A stretch of DNA of 64,000 nt from Haematobia irritans (lineage: Eukaryota; Arthropoda; Insecta; Diptera; Muscidae): assembly GCF_050003625.1 (NCBI RefSeq), contig NC_134400.1:48721096-48785095 (forward strand), written 5' to 3'. The notes beneath the pieces were generated by a model. That model was not told where the DNA came from, searched no databases, and saw nothing but the letters and a program-made list of their open reading frames with translations. Shown one piece after another: positions 44,088-55,876 of the stretch (position 1 is its first letter; each line of letters begins with the position of its first letter). Made by a program: the position numbers and the translations under genes.

Positions 44088-45020
44088 AAGGGTGATTCTT
44101 TTGAGGTTAGGATTTTCATGCATTAGTATTTGACAGATCACGTGGGATTTCAGACATGGTGTCAAAGAGAAAGATGCTCAGTATGCTTTGACATTTCATC
44201 ATGAATAGACTTACTAACGAGCAACGCTTGCAAATCATTGAATTTTATTACCAAAATCAGTGGCAGAAAATCCGCTTTTTTATCGACAAATTTTGTTCAG
44301 CGATGAGGCTCATTTCTGGTTGAATGGCTACGTAAATAAGCAAAATTGCCGCATTTGGAGTGAAGAGCAACCAGAAGCCGTTCAAGAACTGCCCATGCAT
44401 CCCGAAAAATGCACTGTTTGGTGTGGTTTGTACGCTGGTGGAATCATTGGACCGTATTTTTTCAAAGATGCTGTTGGACGCAACGTTACGGTGAATGGCG
44501 ATCGCTATCGTTCGATGCTAACAAACTTTTTGTTGCCAAAAATGGAAGAACTGAACTTGGTTGACATGTGGTTTCAACAAGATGGCGCTACATGCCACAC
44601 AGCTCGCGATTCTATGGCCATTTTGAGGGAAAACTTCGGAGAACAATTCATCCCAAGAAATGGACCGGTAAGTTGGCCACCAAGATCATGCGATTTGACG
44701 CCTTTAGACTATTTTTTGTGGGGCTACGTCAAGTCTAAAGTCTACAGAAATAAGCCAGCAACTATTCCAGCTTTGGAAGACAACATTTCCGAAGAAATTC
44801 GGGCTATTCCGGCCGAAATGATCGAAAAAGTTGCCCAAAATTGTACTTTCCGAATGGACCACCTAAGACGCAGCCGTGGTCAACATTTAAATGAAATTAT
44901 CTTCAAAAAGTAAATGTCATGGACCAATCTAACGTTTCAAATAAAGAACCGATGAGATTTTGCAAATTTTATGCGTTTTTTTTTAAAAAAAAGTTATCAA
45001 GCTCTTAACAAATCACCCTT
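44088..45020 (+). mobile_element. Mariner-like element, internally deleted
   Basis: The terminal repeats begin AAGGGTGATT at 44088 and, complemented, AAGGGTGATT at 45020, with TA duplicated on both sides (44086-44087, 45021-45022). The interrupted DINE-D reads on across the site. A 5' leader and the first 20 codons of the transposase (from 44201) are followed by a deletion that removes the DNA-binding region and fuses out of frame to the catalytic domain. Confidence 0.88.
44260..44913 (+). CDS. Mariner-like transposase, catalytic domain only
   Basis: A 217-residue open frame whose first codon is GTG; there is no reason to think it initiates there. Catalytic motifs: ILFSDEAHF (Asp15), WFQQDGATCHTA (Asp108) and WPPRSCDLTPLDYFLWG (Asp145). 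There are 36 residues between the second and third acid, and the third is Asp, so it belongs to the DDD part of the Tc1/mariner superfamily. MTVWCGL/GGIIGPYFF-type sequence near 51-68 is typical of the family. The true N-terminus is visible as MNRLTNEQRLQIIEFYYQNQ at 44201-44260, in another frame. The two helix-turn-helix motifs that should lie between are deleted. The uninterrupted catalytic frame suggests recent activity of the family. Confidence 0.85.
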   Translation: MAENPLFYRQILFSDEAHFWLNGYVNKQNCRIWSEEQPEAVQELPMHPEKCTVWCGLYAGGIIGPYFFKDAVGRNVTVNGDRYRSMLTNFLLPKMEELNLVDMWFQQDGATCHTARDSMAILRENFGEQFIPRNGPVSWPPRSCDLTPLDYFLWGYVKSKVYRNKPATIPALEDNISEEIRAIPAEMIEKVAQNCTFRMDHLRRSRGQHLNEIIFKK

Positions 45021-46371
45021 TAGTAATACGAAAATTTGAGTAATTTTGATAAGTCTTCGACTTAGCAGTGGCGATTTGATAAGGAAAATGTAGGTATTTC
45101 GGCCAGTTTTCCCTAAATAGGAAAAACATATATATGGAATCTATATCGAAATCTGAACCGATTGCAATCAAATTTCACATGCATAGTTATTATGTTGAAT
45201 CTACTCCCTGTGCAAAATTTCACGTAAATCGGATATCAACTTTGACCTCTGTGGTCATATGACGGAAAAACTGGCGAAAGATATATATGGGAGCTATATC
45301 AAAATCTGAACCGATTTCAACCAAAATAAACACGCATATGCAGAACCTTAATTCTACTGCCCTCTGCAAAATTTCACGTAAATCAGAGTAGCACTTTTGC
45401 CTCTGTGGGCATATTAGACCAAATCGGGCGAATGATATATATGGGAGCTATATCTAAATCTGAACCGACTTCAACTAAATTTTGCACAATTAACGATACT
45501 ATAAAACGTACTCCTTGTGCAAAATTTCAAGCAAATCAGGGCAAAACTCTGGCTTTTGGGGCCATATAAGTCCAAATCGGTCGAAAGATATATATGGGAG
45601 CTATATCTAAATCTGAACCGATTTCAATTAAATTTGGCACAATTAACGATACTATTAAACATACTCCTTGTACAAAATTTTAATCAAATCAGGCCAAAAC
45701 TCCGGCTTTTGAAGCCATATAAGTCAAAATCCGACGAAAGATATATAGGGGAGCTATATCTAAATCTGAACCGATTTCAACTAAATTTGGCACAATTAAC
45801 GATACTATTAAACGTACTCGTTGTGCAAAATTTGAAGCAAATCAGGGCAAAACTCTCGCTTTTGGGGCCATATAAGTCCAAATCGGACGAAAGATATATA
45901 TGGGAGCTATATATAAATCTGAACCGATTTAGCTAATATCTGGCAGTTTTTACGGGACTGACAAAACATTCAGATGTACAAAATTTGAAGAACGTTGGTT
46001 CATAAATACGTGAATTATGATCAAATCGGTGATAACTATATATGGCAGCTATATCTAAATTTGAACTGATTTTTTCCAAAATCAATAGCGATTGTCTTCT
46101 ACCCGAAGAAAGACGTTATGTCAATTTTGAGGACGATCGGACTTAAACTGCGACCTGTACTTTGTGCACAAAATTACATATACAGACAGACGGACGGACA
46201 GACAGACAGACAGACGGACATCGCTAAATCGACTCAGAATTTAATTCTAAGCAGATCGGTATACTAAAAGATGGGTCTATGACAATTATTTCTTGGCGTT
46301 ACATACAAATGCACAAACTTATTATACCCTGTACCACAGTAGTGGTGAAGGGTATAAAAATCTATTACTAT

Positions 46372-46630
46372 AAAATTTTGGCAAAATTTTCTATAGAAAT
46401 AAAATTTTGCAAAGTATTCTATAGAAACAAAATTTTGACTCAATTTTCTATAGAAATAAAATTTTGACTAAATTTTCTATAGAAAAAAATATTTCTATAG
46501 TAATATAATTTTGAATAAATTTTTATAGAAATAATATTTTGACAAATTTAGCTATAGTAATAAAATGTTGACAAAACTTTTTATAGAAATAACATTTTGT
46601 CAAAATTTCATATAAAAAACAACTTTGAAA
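46372..46630. repeat. 29-bp AT-rich tandem repeats, inverted sense
   Basis: About eight degenerate units with TTTTCTATAGAAATAAAATT, the reverse complement of the block in DINE-B. They stand next to a DINE-D end, outside any DINE-B. Confidence 0.8.
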
Positions 46631-46809
46631 AAATGTTCTGCCAATATTCCACATATGTATATGGCCTTAAAATAAAATAAAAATAATATCGATTGTTCGA
46701 AATATTTCAAATAAATTGATATGGGCATTAAAATGGATCGATCCAGCCCATCTGCTAGTCTAATATTCTAGGAAACATAAAAAGATAGCCGTAATTGGAA
46801 GTTGATTTT
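46631..46809. other. No gene seen
   Basis: AT-rich, with ATATGGGCATTAAAATGGATC and ATCCAGCCCATC as a faint DINE-like remnant. Confidence 0.3.
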
Positions 46810-47028
46810 CATTTACAATCATGCTGTACATTGATCAAAGGAATAACGCAATGGAAACTAATTTGCGTAAAAACTTGCTTAGTTATAAAAATGTGAAGTG
46901 TTTTAAAAAATTTCGTTTAGCCGGAGTCGGAGTCGAGCAAAATTTTTACGACTCCGACTCCAGCAAAATCTTCAGACTCCGACTCCAAGACTCCGACTCC
47001 AAGACTCCGACTCCGGCTCCACAGCCCT
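46810..47028 (-). mobile_element. hAT-type end with GACTCC repeats
   Basis: On the minus strand it starts CAGGGCTGTGGAGCCGGAGT, followed by repeated GGAGTCGGAGTCTT to about 46920. A terminal CAGGGCTGTGGAG with GGAGTC repeats is characteristic of a widespread hAT group. The opposite end was not found, so the internal boundary near 46810 is a guess. The open frame here (46821-47114) is low complexity. Confidence 0.5.
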
Positions 47029-47372
47029 GGTTAATATACCAAAGGCCTATTCGAAGTAATCGATGTTCTAGTGAAGGCAATACACTCCACGAATACTTCG
47101 AATACTTCGATTAATGAATAAAACAAAACCACTGTAAAGCGATTACAGTGTCAAGCATTACAGAGCCATCACATTCATAAGGAATCGTTTTACAGTTCTT
47201 TTCAATATTTTGGTTTTGAAGTAATCGTCACGATACGAGTAAATCAAAACATTTTTAGTGAAGATGGAATACATTGCTTTAGCAACGACGAAACTTCGTA
47301 TGAGACACGAAGTAACTATCAAACAAAAGACAAACACAATCGTCGATCAGTTGATTGGCAGAAGTCAATGAA
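47029..47372. other. No gene seen
   Basis: Contains TTCGAAT-type repeats (CGAATACTTCGAATACTTCG) and short inverted repeats (GTAAAGCGATTACAG). Unassigned. Confidence 0.35.
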
Positions 47373-48195
47373 CCCACCCGACCAAAGTGCCGAGAAATGG
47401 CGTAGGTTCGCTAAAGCGAACATTTTTCGAAATAAATTAACGCGCACATTATTCGAGAAAAGTTCGATAATAGAAAAATTTCGAACATTCATTGTTTCGA
47501 AGTAATAACGAATATTTTTCGGCTTATTTGTTGGTGTTCCGCCATGTTTGTTTTTGACAATGAAAGAGATTAAAAAGTCATTTCAGTTTAAGAAATTGTT
47601 AAGTTTTGATGAAGTGTCTAAGCGAATCTAAAAGAGGTAAGTAATTACATTTGTATATCTTTTACAAAACTACCAATTTTCTTTCTTGTTTAATTTGCAG
47701 ATGTATCCAGGAAAATGTTACTGATTGATTATAGTCCTTGCCTTAAATCACTTTAATTTTTATTCCTAAATGTAAATATTTTAAGTATTTTGTTCGCAAG
47801 ACATAATATCTATATTATTTTGTATTATATGTAATTTGTGTTGTAATAAAATAAAAACAAACTTGAAATTTTTCTTTTACTACTCAACTTATAATGGGAA
47901 CAAAATGGGACTAAAACAGTACAGAAAACCTTCGAAACCGAAATGATATCGAACTCGAAAACAAATTCGAAATAGATTCGTTAACGATCCATTATAGATA
48001 TCGCGAAACCTTCGTTAACGAATCACTAGCAAGCCTTCGAAAACGAAGAGTTTGCTGACAGTAAAAGAACGACAGATGAACGTTTTTCGAATCATTTTCG
48101 AACCATTCTCGATATCGTTTTCGATAATTTTCTTCGAGAAATATCCGAGAATACTTCTATACTGAATACGATAACGAACTTTGTGGTCAGGTGGG
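47373..48195. mobile_element. TIR element with intron-like module inside
   Basis: The ends CCCACCCGACCAAAG and, complemented, CCCACCTGACCACAAAG bound 823 bp. Possible flanking AATG on both sides (47367-47370 and 48196-48199) is not convincing. Inside, a 22-codon frame from about 47560 ends in TAA just before a consensus intron (GTAAGT at 47637, TTTGCAG at 47700, 64 nt), followed by sequence ending in AATAAA at 47845. Both halves are rich in TTCGAA-type motifs. The superfamily was not recognised and there is no transposase. Confidence 0.45.
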
Positions 48196-48199
48196 AATG

Positions 48200-50560
48200 C
48201 AGGCTGTGAGCGCGTTTGTGCTTTTTATTGTATGTGCCAACAATAAACAAAATAGGAATGGTGTGTATGTGTGTGTAGCATACTCTTATAGTTGAGAAAA
48301 CGAAATAACTACATTGTGACATTCACTGTTTGAAAATTGACCAGCTAATTATTTCTATTTATTGTTTACTTTTTTTTTGGTCGCAAATCGAGGAAAGTAA
48401 CGTTCCTATTTGTTTTTCTTTTTTTGCATTATCGAACGCCTTTTTATTCTCTGACTTTTTCCAAATAAGGTTGGCAAATCGATATGACACAACAGTGTTG
48501 TATTTTCGATTACGGTCCGATAATTGAGGTAGATTTGAGAGAAACGAAGGTAGGCCGACCATGCGGTGAGAGCATGAAGACCTGGTTTTTCTGACTTGAC
48601 CATTCGCAGAGTGAACACCCACAAGAATTTTTTTATAGAATATAGAAATTGTGCATAAGTGAAAATAGTGTGACGAGTAGAAGTAAAAACATAATATAGA
48701 CAAGTTTGAACACCATTATTTTCTTTTTGGAAACAACAGTTTTATGTGCAAGAAAAAGGGGCCAAGGCCCCTTTATTGTACGAACTGTACAAAACATATT
48801 GTGAGGCATCAATGACAAGAACCTCCAAGATCACGTGCACAACCTTTGCTTCATTGTCGGCATCAAGTTCTTTGATATTTGTACATGAGTCACCCAGTAA
48901 TCACCACGTGATAATACCGTGCTGCCAAATAAGGTAATAACGTGTAAAAAAAGAGATTTTTGAATGTTTCAATTACAAAATGATTTTCGCTAAAAATAAA
49001 ACTAACATTGTGTTGTGGAACCTGTCTACTATTCTTCATTTGCTATAAAATCACTAAATCTAAACCTAAACTAACCTAAAACAAAATTGCACAACCCAAA
49101 CAGTAATAAAAAAATTGCACTTGAATTACACTAACATGTCTGCCTCTTTTACAACAGCAAGAGAATAAAAAAGTCCATAAATGACAATAATTTGATTAAA
49201 ACTACATACAAATTGTAAAAATATAACAAAACTTCCGCTAGCATGTATGTTTGGAAAAGTCAATATATAAAATAAAATCAAATTCAATTTACTATAAATT
49301 AGGTAGGTTATATTAAAACTATCTAATTTTTAAAAAAACAAAAAAAAATGTTATTAGAATGATACAAAACAACTGTTAAAAAAAGAATACAAAACAACAA
49401 AAAAATATGTTAAAATTAAGATTATATTTTCTTTTTGCCTTATAATTAATATGTAAATGCCTATAAATAATGAAAAATTATTAAAGCCTTGTTAGATTAA
49501 TAAATTAAAAACAAAATTAAATACGACATTTCTATTATTGTTATAAAAAAATATAACGATGTGTTCTATGTACTTATGTTTCAATTTTCTTTTATATTTC
49601 AAACAACAAAAACAAAATCCTTTGTAATTATATATATGTATATATATTTGTTAAATCTATATTTTTTAATAAAAATTTAGTATATATAGTATTATTATAA
49701 TTATTCTTATTCAAACATAAATTTACTTAAAAAAATCTAAAATAAGGAATAAAACTGTTTAATATGTGAATTCAAATTGTATAAAATGTGTTAATTACTA
49801 AATCAAAAAGATGAAATGTAACGGTCATAAAAGTAGACAAATTCAAGATTTGGGATATTTCCAAATATTCTTTAAGGCATAGGAAATATCATTGGATGAC
49901 AGAAATGTCATATGGGGCAAGCCTTGAGACTAATACACCTAAGTCTCACTAAGAAATCCAAACGATGAATTTTAAATTGTACTCGAGGCAAAACAGTCTG
50001 AAAAATGCATACCTGTCGCAAGAAAAATCAACCATAGCCCGAATCAATCATTTTAATACATCCCATCCCTGGACTAACTGGTGGAGAGAGAAACACGTAC
50101 ACACATACTTAGATATGTTCTTCCAGTGAGAACATACCAAATTATATCAGAGCTGTACAGATGTAATTTCTGTTTATAGCCTTTTTGCAACTCCCAGCTC
50201 TGGTCCAGGAAGACAATATGGTACGTTAAGAAATTTAAATGTATAACCTAAATAGCGGATAAGAACCTACCCATCCGGCGAGCTAGACCGCAGCATAACA
50301 CCATAGTACCATTTCCGCTAAGGGGTTATCACAACATCTACACAGAAATGGAAATTATAAAACGAATGGATTTGGAATTCCGATTACATTCGAATAGTTC
50401 AAAACATTGTTGGGTGCTTACTTTACTGGGTTCTATTTGTTTTGGTTCACAATGTGCAAGGTTTCTATTTCACTCGTTTGAGAAATGGACACTGAAGTTG
50501 CTACTCGAATTGTGTGGCGTGTGCTTGAAGTATTCGCTTGTGTATTCGTTGCAGAAGTTT
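48200..50560. other. Long stretch without a supported gene
   Basis: AT-rich, largely free of the DINE families. AAAGGGGCC and GGCCCCTTT (48755-48774) form a tight hairpin with a 2-nt loop. The frame at 48746-48937 ends just before AAGGTAATAA, which resembles a splice donor, but no family was recognised. 49320-49720 is A/T-rich with a short (TA)n. 50040-50340 is more GC-balanced and has no recognised content. Confidence 0.4.
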
Positions 50561-50561
50561 G

Positions 50562-50598
50562 TAATATACCCCCATCCTATGATGGAGGGTATAAAAAT
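50562..50598 (-). mobile_element. DINE-B end hairpin fragment
   Basis: Only the terminal hairpin remains (TATACCCCCATCCTATGATG, then GAGGGTATAAAAA). The adjacent core is absent. Confidence 0.75.
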
Positions 50599-50889
50599 AA
50601 TTGATATTACAAATATTCTTTCATAAACGAATAATGCTGCAAAAAAGCGTCGCCAAAAAAGAAGTGAAAATGTTCTTTTTGGGTCCGGAAGTGGTGCAAA
50701 TGTCAACAGCCGTTGCAATGAATTTGGATCACTTCTTAAGGTGCGATCCGAATTCAGTGTATTGAATGTGAATTGAAAAATTTTATGATATTTTCCCAAA
50801 TAAATATTTTTATATTTTTTATGATTTTTAATGCATTCTAACGCTTGTTTGAAACGTTTTCCCTCGAATATTTTCAAAAATTATCGATT
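50599..50889. other. No gene seen
   Basis: AT-rich, with no repeat or coding match recognised. Confidence 0.35.
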
Positions 50890-51040
50890 TTTATATCCTG
50901 CGCCACACTGTGGAACAGGGTATTATAAGTTAGTGCATATGTTTGCAACACCCAGAAGGAGACGAGATAGCCACATGGTGTCTTTGGCAAAAATGCTCAG
51001 GGTGGGCTCCTGAGTCGATATAGTCATGTCCGTGAACTCA
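50890..51040 (+). mobile_element. DINE-E 5' fragment
   Basis: The E-type hairpin (ATATCCTGCGCCACACTGTGG, GGGTATTATAAG) and GGAGACGAGATAGCCACATGG, cut at about 51040 where a D-type hairpin begins. Confidence 0.75.
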
Positions 51041-53036
51041 TTTTTATACCCTTCACCACTACTGTGGTACAGGGTATAATAAGTTTGTGTATTTGTATGT
51101 AACGCCAAGAAGGAAAAGTCTGAGACCCATGGTTTAGTATACCGATCGTCTTAGAATTGAATTCTGAGCGATGTCCGTCTGTCTGTCTGGCTGTCTGTCT
51201 GTCTGTCTGTCTGTCCGTCCGTCTGTCTGTCTGTTCATGTATTTTTGTGTGCAAAGTACAGGTCGCAGTTTACGTCCGATCGTCCTCAAATTTGGCATAA
51301 GGTCGTTCTTTTGGACAAAGACAATCGCTATTGATTTTGGAAAAAATCGGTTCAGATTTAGATATAGCTGTCATATATATTTATCCCCGATCTGGTCATA
51401 ATTGGCGTGTTTATCAAGCGATGTTCTTCAAATTCCGTACATTCGAATATTTTATGAGTCTCGAAAAACTTGCAAAATATCAGCTAAATCGGTTCAGATT
51501 TAGATATAGCTCCCATATATATCTTTCGTCCGATTTAGACTCATATGAGGGAGCCACCGTGGTGCAATGGTTAGCATGCCCGCCTTGCATACACAAGGTC
51601 GTGGGTTCGATTCCTGCTACGACCGAACACCAAAAAGTTTTTCAGCGGTGGATTATCCCACCTCAGTAATGCTGGTGACATTTCTGAGGGTTTCAAAGCT
51701 TCTCTAAGTGGTTTCACTAGAATGTGGAACGCCGTTCGGACTCGGCTATAAAAAGGAGGTCCCTTGTCATTGAGTTTAACATGGAATCGGGCAGCACTCA
51801 GTGATAAGAGAGAAGTTCACCACTGTGGTATCACAATGGACTGAATAGTCTAAGTGAGCCTGATACATCGGGCTGCCACATAACCTAACCTAACCTAGAC
51901 TCATATGACCACAGAGGCCAAAGGTTACTACCGATTTTCGTGAAATTTTGCATAAAGAGTAGAATTGACATTCTACCAATGCTTGGTAAATTTGATTCAA
52001 ATCGGTTCAGATTTAGATATAGCTCCCATATATATCTCGTCCGATTTAGACTCATATGACCACAGAGGCCAAAGTTTACTACCGATTTACGTGAAATTTT
52101 GCATAAAAAGTAGAATTGACATTCTACCAATGCTTGGTAAATTTGATTGAAATCGGTTCGGATTTTGATATAGCTCCCATATATATCTTTCGTCCGATTT
52201 GCACTTATATGGCCTCAAAAACCAGACTTTTGTCGTGATTTAGGTCAAATTTTGCACAAGGAGTACGTTTAACAGTATCGGTAAGTGTGCTAAATTTGGT
52301 TGAAATCGGTTCAGATTTAGATATAGCTCCCATATATATTTTTCGCCCGATTTATACTCAAATGACTACGGGGTCAAATTTATACTCCCATTTACGTGAA
52401 ATTTTGCAGAGATAACAGAATTATTATTCTAACTATGCATGTCTAATTTAGTCGAAATCGGTTCAGATTATATATAGCTCCCGTTATATGTACACCAGAG
52501 TTGGGAAAATATGGTAGACTATTTCATATTTTAGACCCATTTTCAATGGGATTTTCCTCCAATTGACTGCATAGTTTCCACGGAGAATATATTTAATATG
52601 ATATTTAAGTGTGTCAAGTTTGATCTAGTTTGGTTCAGAATTAGATAAAGCCTCCATATATTCATTTTTCCGGTTTATACAAATATTGCCAAAATTCCCA
52701 CACTTTACACAAAATTCTGTGATAATTTCCCCATATCTTAGTCATATCCTACACACAGTAATGTCAGACTTTCCACAGAACGGTTGCGTTTTAAATGAGG
52801 CTCCAAGTCGCCCGACTTGACCAAATAATATATCACAACCCACACTTGACCACATATCTTGGCAAGATCTAACCAATATCCTTGTAAAATCGTCACTGCT
52901 GAGTAGCAAAAATTGTAAATGTTACTCAAATTGTCCTATATCTCGAATACATAAGTATCGCCTGATAAATCGCAAATGCTCTTTTGTACAATTGCCTCAA
53001 AATTTCTCTCGCTTCATATTTCCCATATTTATACCC
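51041..53036 (+). mobile_element. DINE-D copy carrying a SINE
   Basis: The D-type hairpin at about 51043-51080 is followed by (GTCT/GTCC)n at 51174-51232. At least six 151-153 bp units with AGATATAGCTCCCATATATA anchors follow, then the AATATCCTTGTAAAATCG segment. It runs into a 200-bp tandem duplication and has no 3' terminal hairpin. The SINE at 51549-51895 is inserted in its second unit. Confidence 0.82.
51549..51895 (+). mobile_element. tRNA-derived SINE, full length
   Basis: The head looks like a tRNA. GTGGTGCAATGGTTAGCATG fits an A box, and GGGTTCGATTCCT fits a B box for RNA polymerase III. An unrelated body of about 250 bp follows, with a short tail of AACCT repeats (CATAACCTAACCTAACC). 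It is flanked by a perfect 13-bp duplication TAGACTCATATGA (51536-51548 and 51896-51908). Intact boxes and the perfect duplication indicate a recent insertion. The SINE depends on a LINE's enzymes, and which LINE is unknown. The parent tRNA was not identified. Confidence 0.92.
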
Positions 53037-53238
53037 TGCCCACACTTGACCACATATCTTGGCAAGATCTAACCAATATCCTTGTAAAATCGTCACTGCT
53101 GAGTAGCAAAAATTCTAAATGTTACTCAAATTGTCCTATATCTCGAATACATAAGTATCGCCTGATAAATCGCAAATGCTCTTTTGTACAATTGCCTCAA
53201 AATTTCTCTCGCTTCATATTTCCCATATTTATACCCTG
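52839..53238. repeat. 200-bp tandem duplication
   Basis: 52839-53038 and 53039-53238 are almost identical (one difference noted, TTGTAAATG against TTCTAAATG). The unit covers CCCACACTTGACC to the start of the next hairpin, TTTATACCCTG. It links a DINE-D and a DINE-E. Confidence 0.9.
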
Positions 53239-54188
53239 CGCCACACTGTGGAACAGGGTATTATAAGTTAGTGCATATATTTGTAACACCCAGAAGGAGA
53301 CGAGATAGACACATGGTGTCTTTGGCAATAATGCTCAGGGTGGGTCCCCGAGTCGATATAACCATGTCCGTCCGTCCGTCCGTCTGTCTGTGAACACATT
53401 TTTGTGATCAAAGTCTAGGTCACAATTTAAGTCCAATCGCCTTCAAATTTGGCACATGTTCCTAATTTGGGTAGGAATAGAACCCTATTGAATTTGGAAG
53501 AAATCGGTTCAGATTTAGATATAGCTCCCATATATATCTTTCGCCCGATATGGACTTATATGGCCCCAGAAGCCAGATTTTTGGCCGAATTTGATTGAAA
53601 TTTTGCACCAGGAGTACAATTAGTAGTATAGTCCAGTGTGCAAAATTTGATTGAAATCGGCTCAGATTTAGATATAGCTCCCATATATATCTTTCGCCCG
53701 ATATGGACTAATATGGTTCTAAAAGCCAGAGTTTTGGCCCACTTTGGTTGAAATTTTGCACAGCGAGTAGATTTAGCATTGTAGCTATGCGTTCCAAATT
53801 TGGTTGAAATCGATTCAGATTTAGATATAGCTCCCATATATATCTTTCGCCCGATATGCACTTATAGGGACCCAGAAGCCAGAGTTTTATCCCGATTAGC
53901 TTGAAATTTTGCACAAGGAGTACAAATGGTAATATAGTCATGTGTGTCAAATTTGATTGAAATGGGTTCAGATTTAGATATAGCTCCCATATATATGTTT
54001 TTCTGATTTCGACAAAAATGGTCAAAATACCAAAATTTTCCGTATTAAATCGCCACTGCTTAGTCGAAAAGTTGTAAAAATGACTCTAATTTTCTCAAAC
54101 TTCTAATACATATATATAGAGCGATAAATCATAAATAAACTTTTGCCAAGTTTCCATAAAATTGCTTCAGATTTAAATGTTTCCCATA
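53229..54188 (+). mobile_element. DINE-E copy, left part
   Basis: The E-type hairpin at about 53231-53265 is followed by GGAGACGAGATAGACACATGG and (GTCC/GTCT) at about 53366-53392. About four 153-bp units run to 54010. It is interrupted at the T-run (54189) by DINE-B copy 7; the right part is 55647-55876. Confidence 0.85.
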
Positions 54189-55646
54189 TTTTTATACCCT
54201 CCATCATAGGATGGGGGTATATTAACTTTGTCATTCCGTTTGTCACACATCGAAATATTGCTCTAAGACCCCATAAAGTATATATATTCTGGGTCGTGGT
54301 GAAATTCTGAGTCGATCTAAGCATGTCCGTCCGTCCCTCCGTCTGTTGAAATCACGCTTACTTCCGAACGAAACAAGCTATCGACTTGAACCTTGGCACA
54401 AGTAGTTGGTATCGATGTAGGTCGGATGGTATTGAAAATGGGCCATATCGGTCCACTTTTACGTAAAGCCCCCATATAAAGGGACCCTCAGATTTGGCTT
54501 GTGGAGCCTCTAAAAGAAGCATATTTCATCCGATCCATCTGAAATTTGGTATATGGTGTTGGTATATGGTCTCTAACAACCATGCAAAAATTGGTCCACA
54601 TCGGTCCATAATTATATATAGCCCCCATATAAACCGATCCCCAGATTTGGCTTGTGGAGCCTCTAACAGAAGCCTATTTCATCCGATCCGGCTGAAATTT
54701 GGTATATGGTGTTGGTATATGGTCTCTAACAACCACGCAAAAATTGGTACACATCGGTCCATAATTATATATAGCCCCCATATAAACCGATCCCCAGATT
54801 TGGCTTGCGGAGCCTAAAAGAGAAGCAAATTTCATCCGATCCGGCTGAAATTTGGTACATGGTGTTGGTATATGGTCGCTAACAACCATACCAAAAATGG
54901 TCCAATCACACAAAAATTGGTCCATATCGGTTCATAATCATGGTTGCCACTAGAGCCAAAAATAATCTACCAAAATTTTATTTCTATAGAAAATGTTGTC
55001 AAAATTTTATTTCTAGAGAAAATTTTGTTAAAATTTTATTCGGTTAATAATAAAGTTTTCATCATTGTCAAAATTTTATTTCTATAGAAACTTTGGCAAA
55101 ATTTTATTGCTATAGAAAATTTTGTTCAAATTTTATTCTGTTCATAATCATAGTTGCCACTCGAGCCAAAAATAATCGACCAAGATTTTATTTCTATAGA
55201 AAATTTTGTCAAAAGTTTATTTCTATAGAAAATTTTGTTAAAATTTTATTTCTGTAGAAATTTTTGTTAAATTTTCTTTCTATAGAAAATGGTGTCAACA
55301 TTTTTATTTCTATAGAAAATTTTGTGAAAATTTTATTTCCATAGAAAATTTTTTAATATTTTCTTTCTGTAGAAAATTTTGTCAAAATTTTATGTCTACT
55401 TTGTCACACTGAATTATATACGTATTGGATCGATATTTTTTGATTTAATATATACCACGTATGGACTTACATACAATTTAGAAGATGGTGTTAATAGGTT
55501 TTAAGATACCTTGCCATCGGCAAGCGTTACCGCAAGTTAAGTAATTCGATTGTGGATGGCAGTGTTTAGAAGAAGTTTCTACGCAATCCATGATGGAGGG
55601 TACATAAGCTTCGGCCTGGCCGAACTTACGGCCGTATATACTTGTT
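54189..55646 (+). mobile_element. DINE-B copy 7
   Basis: The end hairpin starts in the T-run of DINE-E, with a short GTCC tract and about two and a half 153-bp units (54460-54900). 29-bp repeats run from 54960 to 55395, and the hairpin tail ends in ACTTGTT at 55646. The empty site is preserved in the DINE-E at 59290-59310. Confidence 0.9.
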
Positions 55647-55876
55647 TTTTACTAAAATTGTGTTCCACCCTAGTGCATTAGCCAACTTAAATTTTGAGTC
55701 TATATATTTTGTAAAAGTCTATCAAATTCTGTCCAAATCGAGTGATTTGGGACAAACCTTTATATATAGCACCCAACACATTTGACGGATGTGATATGGT
55801 ATCGAAAATTTAGATCTACAAAGTGGTGCAGGGTATAATATAGTCGGCCCCGCCCGACTTTAGACTTTCCTTACTT
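55647..55876 (+). mobile_element. DINE-E copy, right end
   Basis: Continues ACTAAAATTGTGTTCCACCC to the AGTCGG...CCGACT hairpin and TTACTTGTT near 55876. Confidence 0.85.

Larger units (their letters stand above)
44001..46360 (-). mobile_element. DINE-D copy, inverted, split by mariner
   Basis: Parts 44001-44087 and 45021-46360. At least five 153-bp units (45110-45960) are followed by the GATCGGTATACTAAA block and a GACAGACGGACGGACAGACA tract at about 46182-46200. The D-type hairpin ending in GAAGGGTATAAAAA lies near 46356. The mariner-like element sits at a TA near its 3' end. Confidence 0.82.

Noticed and set aside
46821..47114. 97-residue frame rich in Asp-Ser and Thr-Pro
   Set aside because: Produced by the GACTCC repeats of a hAT end.
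48359..48703. 114-residue minus-strand frame
   Set aside because: No recognisable motif, AT-rich composition and overlapping open frames on the other strand; I cannot support it as a gene.
51171..51401. Cys/Ser/Val-rich frame (CLSVCLSV-type)
   Set aside because: Translation of the (GTCT)n tract and flanking DINE-D sequence.
51549..51625. tRNA gene
   Set aside because: It has A- and B-box-like sequence, but it is continuous with a 250-bp body, an AACCT tail and a target duplication, so it is the head of a SINE.
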